Notes: a model not told the origin generated them from the letters alone. 64,000 nucleotides of DNA from Paramyrothecium sp. XJ0827 (GCA_020881915.1 JAJFPB010000006.1:3410001-3474000); one strand, 5' to 3'. Counted from the stretch's first letter, positions 13,501-25,662 are shown. Numbers and translations are program-made.

Positions 13501-16500
13501 AGGCTTAGGTCGGTAACGCCAGCCTGTATCCCGAGGGGTGCATTGTCAGCCACCGGCCCTGGTGTAATGTCCAATCAACCAATGGGAAGATTATTCAATG
13601 AGCGGATGGTCTGTTGGGTGAATGACGTCGAATTTGCGCAAGTGGTTTCTCTCAACTCCGTCGAGTTGATCGCCAAAAGCCCGAACCACATTTTTGTCAG
13701 GTTGACGTAACGACAAGACTTTGTTCACAACGAAGCCTGCTACAGTGCGTGCATAAACTCTCTTTTGGCGCTTTCACAATTTCAATCACTTTTCGTACAC
13801 ATTTTCCACGCCCTTCGTTATGGCCGAAATCGAGCAGGAACCCGCGCATACACGCCGACTCTCCCCTACGTCACTCTGTCTTCGTCGTGATCGTGAAGCT
13901 TGCATTTCCTGTTGAGCGGAGCTTGACGCCCATTGCGAAACGCCCATGCTCCTCACTGACGACATTCCGGCCGCTGATTGGGATTTCCCTGCTCAGAGTC
14001 GCCGGTGGATGCCACTTTAACCCGCAGACCACTTGGCTCTTAGCTCTGCCAGCGATGCCTCCTCTGGAAAGGCCAGCGCAATTCGAGCGGGTTAGCTCTC
14101 AGTTTCCCCAGATCATGATGCAGGGACGCGTCCCACGATCAATCTCTCGCGACAAGAGAGACGAGAGAGGAAGAACGCTCGACCCCCGGTATCCTGGCTA
14201 GCGATTGTTGCAGCAACAACGCCGGTGGAGATTTCGTGCTGGATTGTGCGCTGCTTCCGACCAGGCCGAGCTCATGCGAACTATCACGAAATGGGGCCGC
14301 TCGCTGACGGCCGGCGAACCCACATGGAAATCCTCGATTATGGACCTCCCAAAAAGTTAGTAAAGTTTCGCAAACTCTAGCGGCATGGTTGAGCCATGTA
14401 AACACCTTGGTTGCCTAGCAATCTCTTGTATCGTCTCTGTTGTTTTTTCCTTCAGCGCTTTTGTTTTGACTACCAGTGCAACAGAGTATTGTCTATAGTC
14501 CGAACGCTTTAATCCACATGTAATGGTGGAAATTACGGCGCCGGCCGGAACCCTCAATTGCAGCACGCATGAAACTCAATTGCTTTTTGACCGGGGGTGT
14601 GAACTTTGTCGTGCTCCCAGCCGTTCCTCGGCGCAAGCAGACTTCACCATGCTCCCCGAGGCAGTCTTTGCAGCGATCATTCGGCATCGGCGACAAGGAT
14701 ACGCAGTGGTGACGGACATCTGATGACTTGCTGCCTGCATTTGTGAGCATTGCTGTAACCGAAGAACAGCCACATGCAAAGAGATCCTCGCCTCAAAATG
14801 TCATCGAGATCAGGCCTCCGGGCCAATGAATGTCACTCGCCGGCGTCTATTTACCCGGGCTCGCGAGGGCGGAGCGGCCACAACCCATTGAGTTGTTCTG
14901 GCGGCTTTCGAGAGGCGGTGCAAGTTCCGCCGCTACGGAGCTTGACGCCTCCAAGCGACCTTAACATTCGCAATCACTAACCATGTCCCCACACGCAATT
15001 GAAGGCCCAGTCTGTCACGAGATTGCATACAAAGCACAATGGTCAACGTTGTGGCTCGTGCTACAGGACAGCAACAGCATCGCCTTGCAAGGAATGACCT
15101 TGGATGTCACCACGTCATATCCAATTTCCACCCGCGGCATGGTGCTGTTAAGCCTCCGTGCGCCATCGTCAGCATAACGGTTAATCGCGTCACCAGGATT
15201 TCGCCCAGCCAGACGAATCCTGGCTTTCTACTGTTGCTGTCAGGCACCAAGTCGCCAGGCCCAGAATGGAAAGGCCCGCCGGGGATGGTGCTGGCTCCCA
15301 CCCGACACACCCTGTTTTCTCCCCACCATCGTCGCTTCTGGTTGGCCGACTGGACAAGCCTCCGCCCTACGGACGAATTACCTCTTTGTGACAATGCAGC
15401 CGTCGTGGCTGACCTGCACACTTCGGTTCCTGATTCATGTTGTGCCTTCCCGCTTACAGCACACCAAACCATGGAAAACAGATGCTTACTGGCAGGCTCA
15501 CGTCGTCCTCGGGACGGCTTTTCCACATGAAAGCCACCTGTTGTGTTACAACACCGAGTTCAAATGCCAGAAACGTTATGTCAACTGGCGGAATGGGGTT
15601 GCGCGCGCCCTCGAACGAGTAAGGATTGCTGACGATCCAGCCCGCTGAGGCCCTAATCGAGCCGTGTCAAGCTCTCTCACCAATTGTCCAATGAGCTTCG
15701 CCCCTGGGAAGCCGTTGGGAAGAAATTTTGAGTCCCATCAGTTGGGCGGTGGGGTAGGCAGGAAGGTATGGTGACAGCAACCCATTCTTTCGACCTGGTC
15801 CTGAACAAGTGACCGTTGAACTCGCTGCCGTGCGTCCACTCGGCATGCCTGCTCCCGAGGAGGGGTTCGCATCATCGCACCCGAATGGACATACGTGGAC
15901 AAGTCATGCTCCCAGATTTCTTGACCGACTTCGGTCAGCTATTGTTGTGGCCATTGGGTTTCCTTGAGATCCCGGTTACACCAACCTGGCAGGCATGATG
16001 CCGTCTTGCACATACTCGCTCGAGGTACTTCGTAGACCTCACCGGTATTGATCGATTCTAATCCTCGTGGGAATCCTCGGCGATGCCCCGTAAGTCCCCT
16101 TAGCATGGTCCCCACAGTTGATAGTGGTCACGATTATGGAGCACCTTAGTCGACTCGACGCGTGTACAAGTTCCATTGAGGGAGCTACGGGGTCTAGCCA
16201 AGACCACACCGGCCTGCAAACGCCATGAGAAAGTGCAGATAAACTTGGTTGCCGACAATGGCTCGAAACTCAAATTGGCCTGCCCTACGCCTAAGATTCT
16301 CGTGGGAAATGAAGTGTCTCTTTTCGCCAATGCCATGTTTGGCTTCGGGCGTATCTTTTCTCCTCGAACCATTTAGTCTTTGCTCACGATGATCCCTTCT
16401 AAGGTGGGCCGATGCGCGGATTGACCGGTGGATTTGCTACATGGAGCTATCCTTGTCAGAAAGCTGACAGCTTCCGTGTCCCAGGCTGACTACCTAGCTT

Positions 16501-19500
16501 ACTATGCGCCATCTCGATTACACAGGACCGGATAGTGTCCAAGAGACATGCGAATCTCCGTAAAATCCGGGGTCACTGGGATATTCCCAGTGCCTAAGCT
16601 CACGGCTGAGGGCTCGTGACCAGTTCCCCTCTCTTCATTCAATGCTAGATCGATCGCAGCAGGACCATCGACGGCAGTCAGTCGAAGAAAGTAGATCGAC
16701 ATATGTTTCGCGATGCATGTGAAGCTATGGATGGGATCTTCTTCGGTACCACCATGCTGGGCGGGCAGTTCCCCTCACAGGGGCTATGGATGGCAGTGCA
16801 CACCACACTAGAGTGCCATTCCAGAACATCCGAGGCAATTTCTGGGTCCTGGTACCTTGCATTAGCGACGCCAGTCGACAGCTCCTGTTGGCTGGATGAG
16901 TTCCGCGGCGCATTGGTGACAGACGATCCGGGTGATGAATCACCTTGCCCTTGAAGCGCCCTAGTAGGTGAGAATTTTCGCAAATGCATGTCAGAACGCT
17001 CGAGGGATCATTAAAACTCCGCAATGTGATTGATAGCATGTCACCTTACGAGATATTCCGAGCCTGCGCAATCGGTCACTAGCACAAAAGGACTCGAAAT
17101 AAGGCCCTCTAGCCCGTCGGCCCAGCACGTTTCGCCACCGACTCCTAGTTCGTGGAAGGCCAGCAAATCAGAAGCCCCTCGCGTACAGATTTACTGGGCC
17201 CATATTCGTTGAAATTTCTCTCGGACTTTTTCGCTGACCAGGACGCCTTCACAGGAGTGACGTCGTGATTCCGTATAGCTGGGACTTTGCTGTCCCGCCG
17301 GCCAGGGTTACGGCTCGGAAAGCTGTCTTTCCCCGGGACGGCTAATCGAAAAGGAAAGAAGCGAGAGGATCGACAATGCCAATTTCCTTCTTCCAAGTTT
17401 CATAGACGACAGCCCAGCCCCATGCTCGTCAGCAAGGGGGGCCAAATCGTGGTTGGTTTGCGATACCAGGGTTGCGGGAAAAAAAGCTTTTTTTTCTTGC
17501 CGTGAAACAAGCCAACCAGCGGGCCGGGAGTACAACTAACCCAGGCAGGGTTCTGCTCGGATGACTAGCTGTCTAGCTACTGCAGTAGAGGCTGGGTCGT
17601 TGCGAGATAAGTGCAAGTATTCTAGCACTTTCCATCTCGCTGGTCCTCGAAAAACCGCTTGGGGCGACCATTTGCCCGGCCTTGTGCCGAGTAGTTTGCC
17701 CCTAGGGTCTTTGCACGAACCTCACATGTTGCAGAGGCACCGAGGAGAACCTCAAGCTCTTCGAAGCTAGGAGTAAGACGCGGGGACTAACTGTGCGTAT
17801 CGAGTCGAGTAGTCAACGTGGCAAACGGCGAATCCCGGCCTGACACATGCTGTGACACACTGGAGAAGAGTCGCCGGCGAAGCAGCTATCAATCACAAGT
17901 GACAATGATGGCATCGTATGTAGTCAGCCGACTGGAAGCAAGGAAGTAGATTGTTGGAAAAATTTTCGCCCTTCCTTTGCTCGACAGACCTGGTCACCGC
18001 CCCTTGCATTTCTTTTTGTAAGAGGCCGAGGCCACGGTGTGGTTATGTCGTCGATGGCTTGTGGTGTCACATTGCGCGCACCTGCATCCCGTCCCCTCAG
18101 CCCAGCCCAGAAAAAGAAAGCCACGAGGCCGAGCGGGAAGGCGGGCATGGGAGGCTGCAGGTGTGGCGCCAGGTCATTGGTCGAGGCTCGCCTCGCGTGG
18201 GTTGATTCTGGCAGCCCGGCGTTGGGTTGGTGTCGTTTTTCTCTGTGGCACTGGGATGGAAGGCTGGCGGTTGCGAGGTGTGAGCTCTTTGACGGAAACG
18301 TGCGCCTTCTCGCAGAATCAGACGGTCCGTCTCGAGAGGCTGCGGTCCTTCAATTTCGTGCACGACCGCCCCATGCCTGGTTCCTGTCGATCATCCGGCT
18401 GGGTTTAGGTCCTGTCCTGGATCATCGCTCGACGAGCTGAGCGGGAGATGGACGCTGCGTGTCTCGACCTCCAGGGATGACACCGACCCCTTTCAGGCGG
18501 CACCATTCTCCCAAATTGGCAATTGCAGAGAAACCACAGCAGGTCGCGGGAGGGGCTGGCCTCTTTTTTTTCCTTCAGTGGGGGGAGGGTTTTGTTGTGA
18601 AGGATTCTTCCCGCATGTCGGGCGCACCCCGACTGTGATTCCTACGATGCATCCTTCCGTCGCTTGAGGGGGGGAGGAAGCCCACGTCAAGGCCACGCAC
18701 CACGTGGAGAGGGAGCTGGGGTTTGCAAGAATAGTCGAGCGGACATGCGGTGCGCAGCAGAGGCCGTGGGGAGAGCCCATTGTCCCATGTGGCAGTCGCA
18801 AGGACCCCTTTCGTTGCGCAGGGAGAAAGTGTCCACGAGATGCGGTGCGGTGCGATTGCTGCCCAGTGCCTGCTGCCTGCGTGATGCGTGTGACCGCACA
18901 GGCATTGTCTTGCTGTCTGTTCCTTTTCCCACTCCTCCTCTTCCCATTCCCATTGTCGCTGACGGCCAAAATGCGCGTGGGGGAGAAGCAAAGGGTCGTC
19001 GTACGATGGCGCGCCGGGGCCTGTTGGTGTTCGCATTTGGGAGTCCGGCCGAGAGAGGAGGCTTATCAGAAGCAACGGCCGGCCCTTCCTATGAGTCTGG
19101 GGGTTGTATCGATTGCTGATTGCTGTGGTTATGGAAGGATGATGTGGCTCGAGCGTGTGAATCCGTGCTTTGGCCGTGACCTGATCTGTGAATACATTTG
19201 TGCTGCCGCCCAGACTATGATTGCGGTGCGTGCGCTGAAGGCCCGTTGCTATAGCTGGATGCGAGCAGGTTCATGCCGCACACAAGCCCTGGTTACGGAG
19301 GATCGAAATAGGACAGTAGATCTTGGTTGCTGTGGTGCTGTAGGTGTCGTCGTCTCGTGGATGTAAGGACGGATTCTTGTGTTGCCCAAGACGCTGCCAT
19401 CAGCGTTGCAATGGGATGCGATGCTAGATCGAAGATGAGAAACGTGGTTTCTGGTCACATACTGTAGGATCTGTCGGAATCATCCTTTCGGTCGTGAACC

Positions 19501-20309
19501 TCGTATTCACTGCACGCACATCCATCGCTATTCCGGTCGTTTGTTCTGTGTGACAAAATGGTTTGGAGAAGATGATTGACATTGTGGCTCAAGTCGGGAA
19601 TTCCGTTGCCATCTGCATTGTTGAACATCTTATACGTTTAAATCGAGAAACGCATAATGCACGCCTCTTACTTATCGCATGAAGACCACTATGCTCCTGA
19701 TTGTTGTGGTCATTCGTAGTGCCATACTGGGGGTATAGGTTAGCAATGAAGCTTGAATGACGGCCAAATTCTCTCACGTCTCTGGTTCCGATTGTGACCT
19801 ACCTTTTGCATAACATAATAGTAGTAAAGTCCAATTAGACTAATTAAGAGCGTGAAAACTGCCAAAGCTCGCGCTCGCGCCGGCTGCTAGAAAGAGCCAG
19901 CCGTAAGGCAATTCACCAAAGCTTTGTGAGGAGGCCAGGCCTACGACTGTGAAGCACACTACCCGGGAGCACAACTAGACGTCAACAAAACATTCCTGGG
20001 ACATCAAAAGAGTTGCACAGGCCCCAGAGAAGGCCTAGAAAGCTTGTATGTTACAGTGACTGCCCTGACATCTTGAACGGGATGTGGTCATTAGAGCTAG
20101 TGGTGACGTGCAACATGCATCATAGACATTACGGCAGACGAAGCGCCTTCACTGCCACGCGCAACGCTTGGGGAAGTCTTGCTTTTCGTCAAATGAAAGA
20201 GCGAAGAAATAGAAAGGCATCAAGAACTAACAGAAATCAAGAAAGAAGTAAAGATGGCGATGATTTTGCAGGTGCGTGACGAAACCCGCCTCGGAGCTGG
20301 GGGCCTAAC

Positions 20310-21653
20310 ATGAAACAGATTACTACCTTTCTCCAGCAATGGCTAGAAGCTCGGCCGAGCATTAAGGCTGGGCGCAAGAGCGACAACCCCGTCCGTTTTG
20401 GTATCCTGTCGACGGCAATGATCAACCCAGCTGGCCTGATACACCCCGTCGAGACTCACGCCGGCGCCGTCATCACAGCCATTGCGTCGCGGGACCTTGG
20501 CACAGCACAAAAGGCCGCCAAGTCATACAACATCGAGAAGGCGTACGGCTCATATGATGAGCTCCTTGCTGATCGAGACATTGAGGCCGTCTATATCTCA
20601 TTGCCAAACGGCCTGCATGCGGGTGAGTGTTTTGGACTTGAGCGATCTGGATGAACGGCAGAACTAATGCTTACGTAGAATGGGCGCAGAAGACCGTCGC
20701 CGCTGGCAAGCACGCACTGATTGAGAAACCTGTCTCTTCCAACAGCGAGGAAGCGAGGGCGATCTTTGAGAGCGCGAAGAAGCACAACAGAATTGCCGTC
20801 GAGGCCTTCCACTGGCGTTTCCACCCCGCCGCCCACGTCGTCAAGTCTCTCATCACCAGCGGCCGCTACGGCCGTGTCCAGTCAACGTTTGCTCGTATGA
20901 CCAGTCCCGCAGGCACCGTTCCAAAGTCCGACATCAGATGGAAGTGGGACCTTGCTGGCGGAAGCTTGATGGACATGACCTACACCGTTTCGGCTACTCG
21001 GTACTTTCTCGACGCGGACATTCCGCTCGATGTCGAGTGGGCCAGGGCTAGAAGAGCACCCGAAGACTCACGCGTCGACGAGGCAATGGAAGCCCGCATG
21101 CGGTTCGAGACCAGGCACGGCGTGGTCAACAGCGAGATTTTGACAGACATGAACCAAGCGTTCAAGGCCTCCGTCATCCCTAAAGTTTGGGAACTGCCCT
21201 CTATTCGCATTGAACTTGAGCATGCGACAATCTACTACTACAAGTAAGCCCCTAACTCTACCACCTTGACTTCAATAGAGAGACATCATGCTGATAGCTC
21301 CATCCTTGACAGCTTCATGATGCCTCACATCTATCACTACATCCAGATAACCGATAAGGGGACCGGCCAGACACACTCTCAGAAGCACTACTCTTTCGGC
21401 CCATCCTGGGGCCCTCGTTCCGAACCCTGGTGGAGCACTTATCGGCAAGTTTCAGCTTAGTTCTGCCTCTTCAACATCGAAATACTAACAGTGTTTCAGA
21501 TATCAACTCGAGGCATTCGTTGATAACGTGGAAGGAAAGGAGCCAGTGCACTGGGTTGATGCCGAGGACAGCATCAACCAGATGCGAACCATTGATGCCA
21601 TTTACGACAAGGCAGGCCTAGGAGCCAGGCCCAGTGCCGTCTCTGCAAAATAG
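20310..21653 (+). CDS. Gfo/Idh/MocA-family NAD(P)-dependent oxidoreductase
   Basis: Four exons (20310-20622, 20679-21243, 21313-21444, 21500-21653) encode 387 residues. The N-terminal Rossmann segment starts at about residue 29 (VRFGILSTAMINPAG) and includes AVITAIASRD. The family EKP motif is at residues 120-122, with the lysine taken as the catalytic base or acid. An AFHWRFHP block and a DMTYTVSATRYF block follow, as in dimeric dihydrodiol/D-xylose dehydrogenases. The enzyme should oxidise or reduce a sugar or diol with NAD(P), probably in the cytosol, since no targeting signal is seen. Intron 3 has a GCAAGT (GC-AG) donor; the others are GT-AG. The exact substrate cannot be read from sequence. 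The start was chosen as the first ATG ahead of the Rossmann strand. Confidence 0.85.
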
Positions 21654-22120
21654 TTAGGCTTATGTACGGAAAGGTCTCGACAATTGGTAGAGGATTAAGT
21701 TTCGTCATCGCTTAGGAAGAACTTATGCTTGGAGGTATAGTAATGCGTTTGGCCCATAGGGACCGCTATCTCGTCCTAGCTATAGTGATCAAAAAGAGCA
21801 AGAGATTAGATTCCCTTAGTCTAAAGACTAATTACGATTTATGTAAGGATAAAAGGAAGAGAGTAGCTAATCGCTAGTGCATAATCGATCGATAGTCTTT
21901 AATACTGGCAAAGGTTCCGTTGCTGGAATAGAGTGAATAGCACTATGGGTTATGATAACTGTAAATCAATCTCTGTATAGCTCTAGCTTCGAGGGAGAAA
22001 TGCTCCACGTCAAGCTTTCTGTGGCCCCTTGCGACTATCACAACCCTTATATCACGTGCTCTAACAGAAACAACTGTAAGAATTACTGATACATAGTTCC
22101 AGCTACAACTACTCCAAGCC
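21654..22120. other. AT-rich convergent 3' spacer
   Basis: This lies between the ends of the oxidoreductase gene (plus) and secreted-protein gene A (minus). It is AT-rich and probably holds both polyadenylation regions. I see no gene. Confidence 0.5.
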
Positions 22121-22816
22121 TTAGATGGCAGCGTCTTCAATAATGTTTGCGATGAATTTTGCAGGGACATCATTGGAACGCCCTCCAGCTGCTGCAATAT
22201 TGAAGCTAAGGCAGGGAAATATATTAGTATGCAATTTGAAGAAGAAAGAGAAGGCAAGAGGCGGAAAGGGGAAGAACAAGGAGGGTTGGGCGTTCACGTG
22301 GGAAATCCTTTTACTAACTATAAGCCACGCTATTAGTATGAATTCTTCAAAGCGAGTGGATAAATCACAGGATATACATACCATTTCAGTGAAAGAAGCA
22401 TCATCTAGCTGGGTAAGATCATACTGTACACCGTCTTCGAAAGCCACAGTAGATGGCCTCACAACTTCAGTACAACTCTCGTCGCGCCTGTTACGGGAAG
22501 CAAGCCACGAAGCGCTCGCGTAAGGACCATTCTTAAAGCAGGGGCCGCGACCGATTGGCTCCTGTCCCCATCTAGAACACTGCGCATCCCGAGAAGCCCA
22601 GAGATCAACATTCAGGTCTAACGGGATATTCCTGAACTCAACACTAAGGATTTGGGCCGGTCCCGCTGGGAAACCTAGTGAGTAGCAGGTATTTGGGCTG
22701 GAGTTCTTCGAAATAAAAGCGGTTGCGCCTTTGCACTCAGCGTTGGACAAGTAGAACGCGATGTCAACAGCAGAGACACCAGCGACGAGGCTTAAGATGG
22801 TCTGGGAAAGAAGCAT
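22121..22816 (-). CDS. Small secreted cysteine-containing protein, paralogue A
   Basis: Two exons (22816-22383 and 22205-22121) give 172 residues. The ATG at 22816 is used because paralogue B has an equivalent MLLS start; the longer open frame begins with TTG. A signal peptide covers about residues 1-16 (cleavage after VSA). Cysteines are at 28, 44, 80, 93 and 115. A basic RNRR site at 108-111 could be cut by a Kex2-like protease. The most conserved block runs from residue 129 to the splice site (QYDLTQLDDASFTE). The exons flank a predicted stwintron. I do not recognise the family. It is shared with the genes at 24.8 and 30.9 kb and could be a secreted effector-like or surface protein. Unlike B and C, this copy lacks the GGxGYGF block. 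Its full 177-nt intron is divisible by three and open, so unspliced RNA would also be translatable. Confidence 0.78.
   Translation of the reverse strand: MLLSQTILSLVAGVSAVDIAFYLSNAECKGATAFISKNSSPNTCYSLGFPAGPAQILSVEFRNIPLDLNVDLWASRDAQCSRWGQEPIGRGPCFKNGPYASASWLASRNRRDESCTEVVRPSTVAFEDGVQYDLTQLDDASFTEMVCISCDLSTRFEEFILIAWLIVSKRISHVNAQPSLFFPFPPLAFSFFFKLHTNIFPCLSFNIAAAGGRSNDVPAKFIANIIEDAAI
22206..22382 (-). other. Predicted [D1,2] stwintron of paralogue A
   Basis: Exon 1 ends after AT at 22383. Base 22382 is the G of the external donor. The internal intron (22381-22318, 64 nt) has a GTATGT donor, an ATACTAATAG branch site and a TAG acceptor. Its removal joins the G to TTAGTA, creating the external donor GTTAGT. 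The remaining external intron is 113 nt with an ATACTAATAT branch site and a TAG acceptor at 22206. The phase-2 join is in frame with the conserved last exon. Confidence 0.68.
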
Positions 22817-22927
22817 CTTGGACAGGAGGTGCAACAGCTGATTAGTAGGATAAATGTAGGGGATTGAATTTTTGAGAGGAATAACAAATGGTTGATACAG
22901 AGTTTAAAGGAAAGGGAATGGCTGCAT

Positions 22928-22934
22928 TTTTATA
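22928..22934 (-). promoter_or_regulatory. TATA box of paralogue A
   Basis: TATAAAA on the minus strand lies about 112-118 bp upstream of the ATG. The same spacing is seen for paralogues B and C. Confidence 0.6.
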
Positions 22935-23584
22935 TCTTTGGGATGAGCCAAGAACTGACACCACATTCTGGCAGAGCCTCGCTTATCCAGTGGTCCAACC
23001 AACCTTGGCTCATGCAAAAGTTCAAATCCCTCACCGGAATGGGATCAACCATCAGTATGTGCATGATATGCATGAGAACAGCAGCATACCCATACCTCGC
23101 CTCGAGAGGACTAGACCGGTAGGAATATGAAGGCTGTCAGCTGCGGCCAGTCCTATGCCTGCATGTCGCTTCTCGAGATTAAGTAGGCGAAATCACTGAA
23201 GCATCTTACCACAACTCTTGGCAAGACCATTGTGATCCTGTATCGTCACGGTTACATTTATGCTCCTTGTTGCTACTTCTGGATTGGCCCGGGGGAATTT
23301 CAGCTAGATTCCGCCCCAAACATTCGCAACACATGCATATGCAGTCCCTTCTGATTTGGGGGCTGGAATTTGGTAAGAGCGGATGTTCCTTACCATAAAT
23401 TATCATTGAATGCCTTGGCACTCTTCTACGACCACTTTTCTGGCTAGTTCTGCTTTTGAGACTGGACTCTGGTGAATCCCTGAAGTTCAACACGGCGACA
23501 ATCACCATGATCCATGCTGTTCAATGTGGCAATTAAAATATGCGGGGTGATGAGCTGCGTGAGACCGGTATGTGTGTATCTCTA

Positions 23585-23850
23585 GTCACGTATGCAGTTG
23601 GCTCTACTGCTTGTGCTTCAGCTCAGGCGGGCGCCCAACTGACTGGGCACAACCAATAGTACGGCCTAGATCATCCCGTATTGCAACAGTTATGTATGCA
23701 GTTAGTTCTCTTGATTGTGGCGGAAATTACACAAGATCCTGCAAATACCCACTTGGACCCCTAAAGGTCTTCAACTACATATGCAGTTGGCTTGCATATG
23801 CAGATGGCTCTACTACTTCTCGGGCAGGAGCTCCAGGATCATAGATTGCA
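23585..23850. repeat. Degenerate dispersed repeat copies (TATGCAGTTGGCT family)
   Basis: Three copies carrying TATGCAGTTGGCT or a close variant occur around 23591, 23695 and 23779. The second is preceded by an AACCAATAGTACGGCC segment and a CCCGTATTGCAACAG segment, which recur in the 25.9-26.7 kb copies. The first copy also has CAGCTCAGGCGGGCGCCC after the core, matched near 26.6 kb. Divergence between copies is high. Confidence 0.6.
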
Positions 23851-24801
23851 TCCATCATTAGCACTCCTTGCCCGAGGGCATATCTTCTCCCACCATGACT
23901 ACGGTTTCAGCACTTCAAGCCTAATCATGGGAAGGTGTACGTAATATAAGCAATGAAATGGATGTAGCTTAGCATTCCTTCGGGGACGCACGATCTGGAG
24001 TTCTCCGACAGTTTTGTCAGTGGACTGAAATGCCACCTAGCCTAACTCAGCACCGAGGACTGACACAGTCCCGGAGATACAGCTCACTGTGGGACGGCAG
24101 GGGCAGTGTGGCCCTTCAGTAGAAGTGATGATTCTGGGGTTGTGCCAGATGGACACTCCCGGCGTTATTCATGAAAAGCTAGGCCTAATACCGAGCCTCA
24201 GACCGCTTTCAGTAAGCTGAGGAGGCCATGGGTTCAAAAACCTCATGCCAATACACAATAGGAGTTATCATTACGAGGATAACCTGGGTTTGCGGACGTA
24301 TTATTGTAATTAAACACTCTAAGCGAGACTGCTTTCCATAGTCGTTTTGGAAAATCTTAAGGCTTTGAGTTCCAATAGTACTAACTAATTGCCTGGTGGG
24401 ATCTTTGCAAAGCACAGAAGACCGCAAATTATACCACTTGAGGAAGGTTTTTGTGAGTCAGGTGAGGTTATCTTCACTGATCGAGAGGCAAATTACTGTG
24501 TGATGTGAACACCAAGAGTAGACACGTTAAGCTGTTGCAGCTGCTAAGAATGTAAGGATTGGTAATTTAGCTAAGATATAGAAGCGACTGAATGTACTTA
24601 GACGTAGACTAAGTAGGGTAGGTGAAGGATAGAGCGGGATGGCAGTTGAATGCCAGAGGGAGACAAATAGGTGGTTGCCAGACGAGGGTGGGGATGAGAT
24701 GCCAAATAAGATCCTTTGGATGACAGTACTAGACAGCCCGGCAGCCTTTGAGACAAAGCCAACAGTTCAAGTAATGTCCGATCCAAGCTCACTCGAAGCA
24801 C

Positions 24802-25546
24802 CTACCATCTCTTCACGATCTCATGCTCCTCCAATTTGAATGGCTCGAACTTTTCCGGGACCTCGGCAGAGGGCAAGTCGGCTGCCGCGAGCTCAAGACT
24901 AAAGGTGAGGAACAAGAAAGTTAGTCGGTGTGATATTTCAAAGACGAGCCGTGAAATAAGGGAAAATTGTAAAGACATAAGAAATTGTTGAGTTTGTGAA
25001 AGGAGAAAAGGGTTGAAGTTTCTCATCGGAATGTGTACTAACTACAAAATTGCATGTTAGTGAAAGGTCCACTAGAATGAATACTTGAAAGGCACATACC
25101 ATTTCTTTGAAAGAAGCATCATCGAGTTCGGTTAAGTTGTACTGCGTGGCTTCGTCGAATGATACGAGATCTGGTCTTCCGCCGTCTACGCAATCCTCTT
25201 GGGTCTGTCCAGAGCGCTTGGAACGGAAACCATAGCCACCACCTCCATACTTATGTCCTGTCACGCAAATGTCTGTGCGGCTAGCACTAGCCACAAGGTC
25301 CTCGATGACACCACATCGAGGGCCCCTGTGACCCCTAACCTCGATGTCCCATGTCGATGGAATGTGGAGGAAGTGGATGCCATCGAACGGGCTCGTCGTA
25401 GGATTGTCGACAGAATAGCATGTGTTCGGGGCGACGCCCCGGTACAAAATGCTGTTTCTGCCCTTGCATCCGTTGTTCCAGTTGAGCCAGAGGTCGATGG
25501 CAGAGACACCAGCAACGAGGCTCAGAAAGACGTGTGAAAGAAGCAT
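24802..25546 (-). CDS. Small secreted cysteine-containing protein, paralogue B
   Basis: Two exons (25546-25101 and 24898-24802) give 180 residues. A signal peptide covers about residues 1-16 (MLLSHVFLSLVAGVSA). Cysteines at 27, 43, 78, 94 and 119 correspond closely to the five in paralogue A. A GGGGYGF block is at 101-107 and an SKR dibasic site at 109-111. The conserved QYNLTELDDASFKE block ends exon 1. Exon 2 begins with LELAAAD and carries the PEKF motif shared with C, then a charged tail ending in KRW. The exons flank a predicted stwintron. If only the internal intron were removed, the 144-nt remainder would stay open and add 48 residues that resemble nothing in A or C, so full removal is preferred. 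The function is unknown; secretion is inferred from the N-terminus. Confidence 0.8.
24899..25100 (-). other. Predicted [D1,2] stwintron of paralogue B
   Basis: Base 25100 supplies the G of the external donor. The internal intron is 25099-25042 (58 nt; GTATGT donor, CACTAACATG branch, GTAG end). Downstream TTAGTA completes GTTAGT. The external intron is 144 nt after internal removal, with a CGACTAACTTTC branch and a TTTAG acceptor at 24899. Exon 1 ends in AT and exon 2 starts with T, giving an in-frame ATT codon. Confidence 0.68.
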
Positions 25547-25655
25547 TTTGAGTAGCGGTTGGAGAATGACTGGAAGAGCAAGAGAGATAGAGGGCTGGAT
25601 CAAAGAGATGAGGATGGCGATAGTCAAGGCAGAAACGGGAAGGAAACAGTCGCTA

Positions 25656-25662
25656 CTTTATA
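25656..25662 (-). promoter_or_regulatory. TATA box of paralogue B
   Basis: TATAAAG lies about 111-116 bp before the ATG of paralogue B. The flanking AAAGTATAAAG is also present upstream of paralogue C. Confidence 0.65.

Larger units (their letters stand above)
9983..20309. other. 10.3-kb gene-poor region
   Basis: No gene is supportable on either strand. The first kilobase is upstream DNA of the 8.2-10.0 kb gene and is crowded with simple repeats. The remainder has many overlapping open frames with no signal peptide, domain or plausible splice joins. Frames at 18.0-19.4 kb are the longest but occur on both strands in all phases, as expected of GC-rich noncoding DNA. The last 500 bp turn AT-rich before the oxidoreductase gene. 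Confidence 0.5.
22817..24801. other. Spacer between paralogues A and B
   Basis: It contains the promoter of A, a segment near 23.05-23.15 kb that resembles the region upstream of B (25.8-25.95 kb), and several degenerate copies of a dispersed repeat. No coding region is supportable. Confidence 0.5.

Noticed and set aside
18037..19366. Overlapping frames of 120-220 aa on both strands
   Set aside because: They occur in all phases, are rich in Arg, Cys and Pro, and have no signal peptide, domain or splice logic. They look like GC-rich noncoding DNA.
23020..23045. tRNA B-box-like GTTCAAATCCC
   Set aside because: No matching A-box or cloverleaf can be drawn around it.
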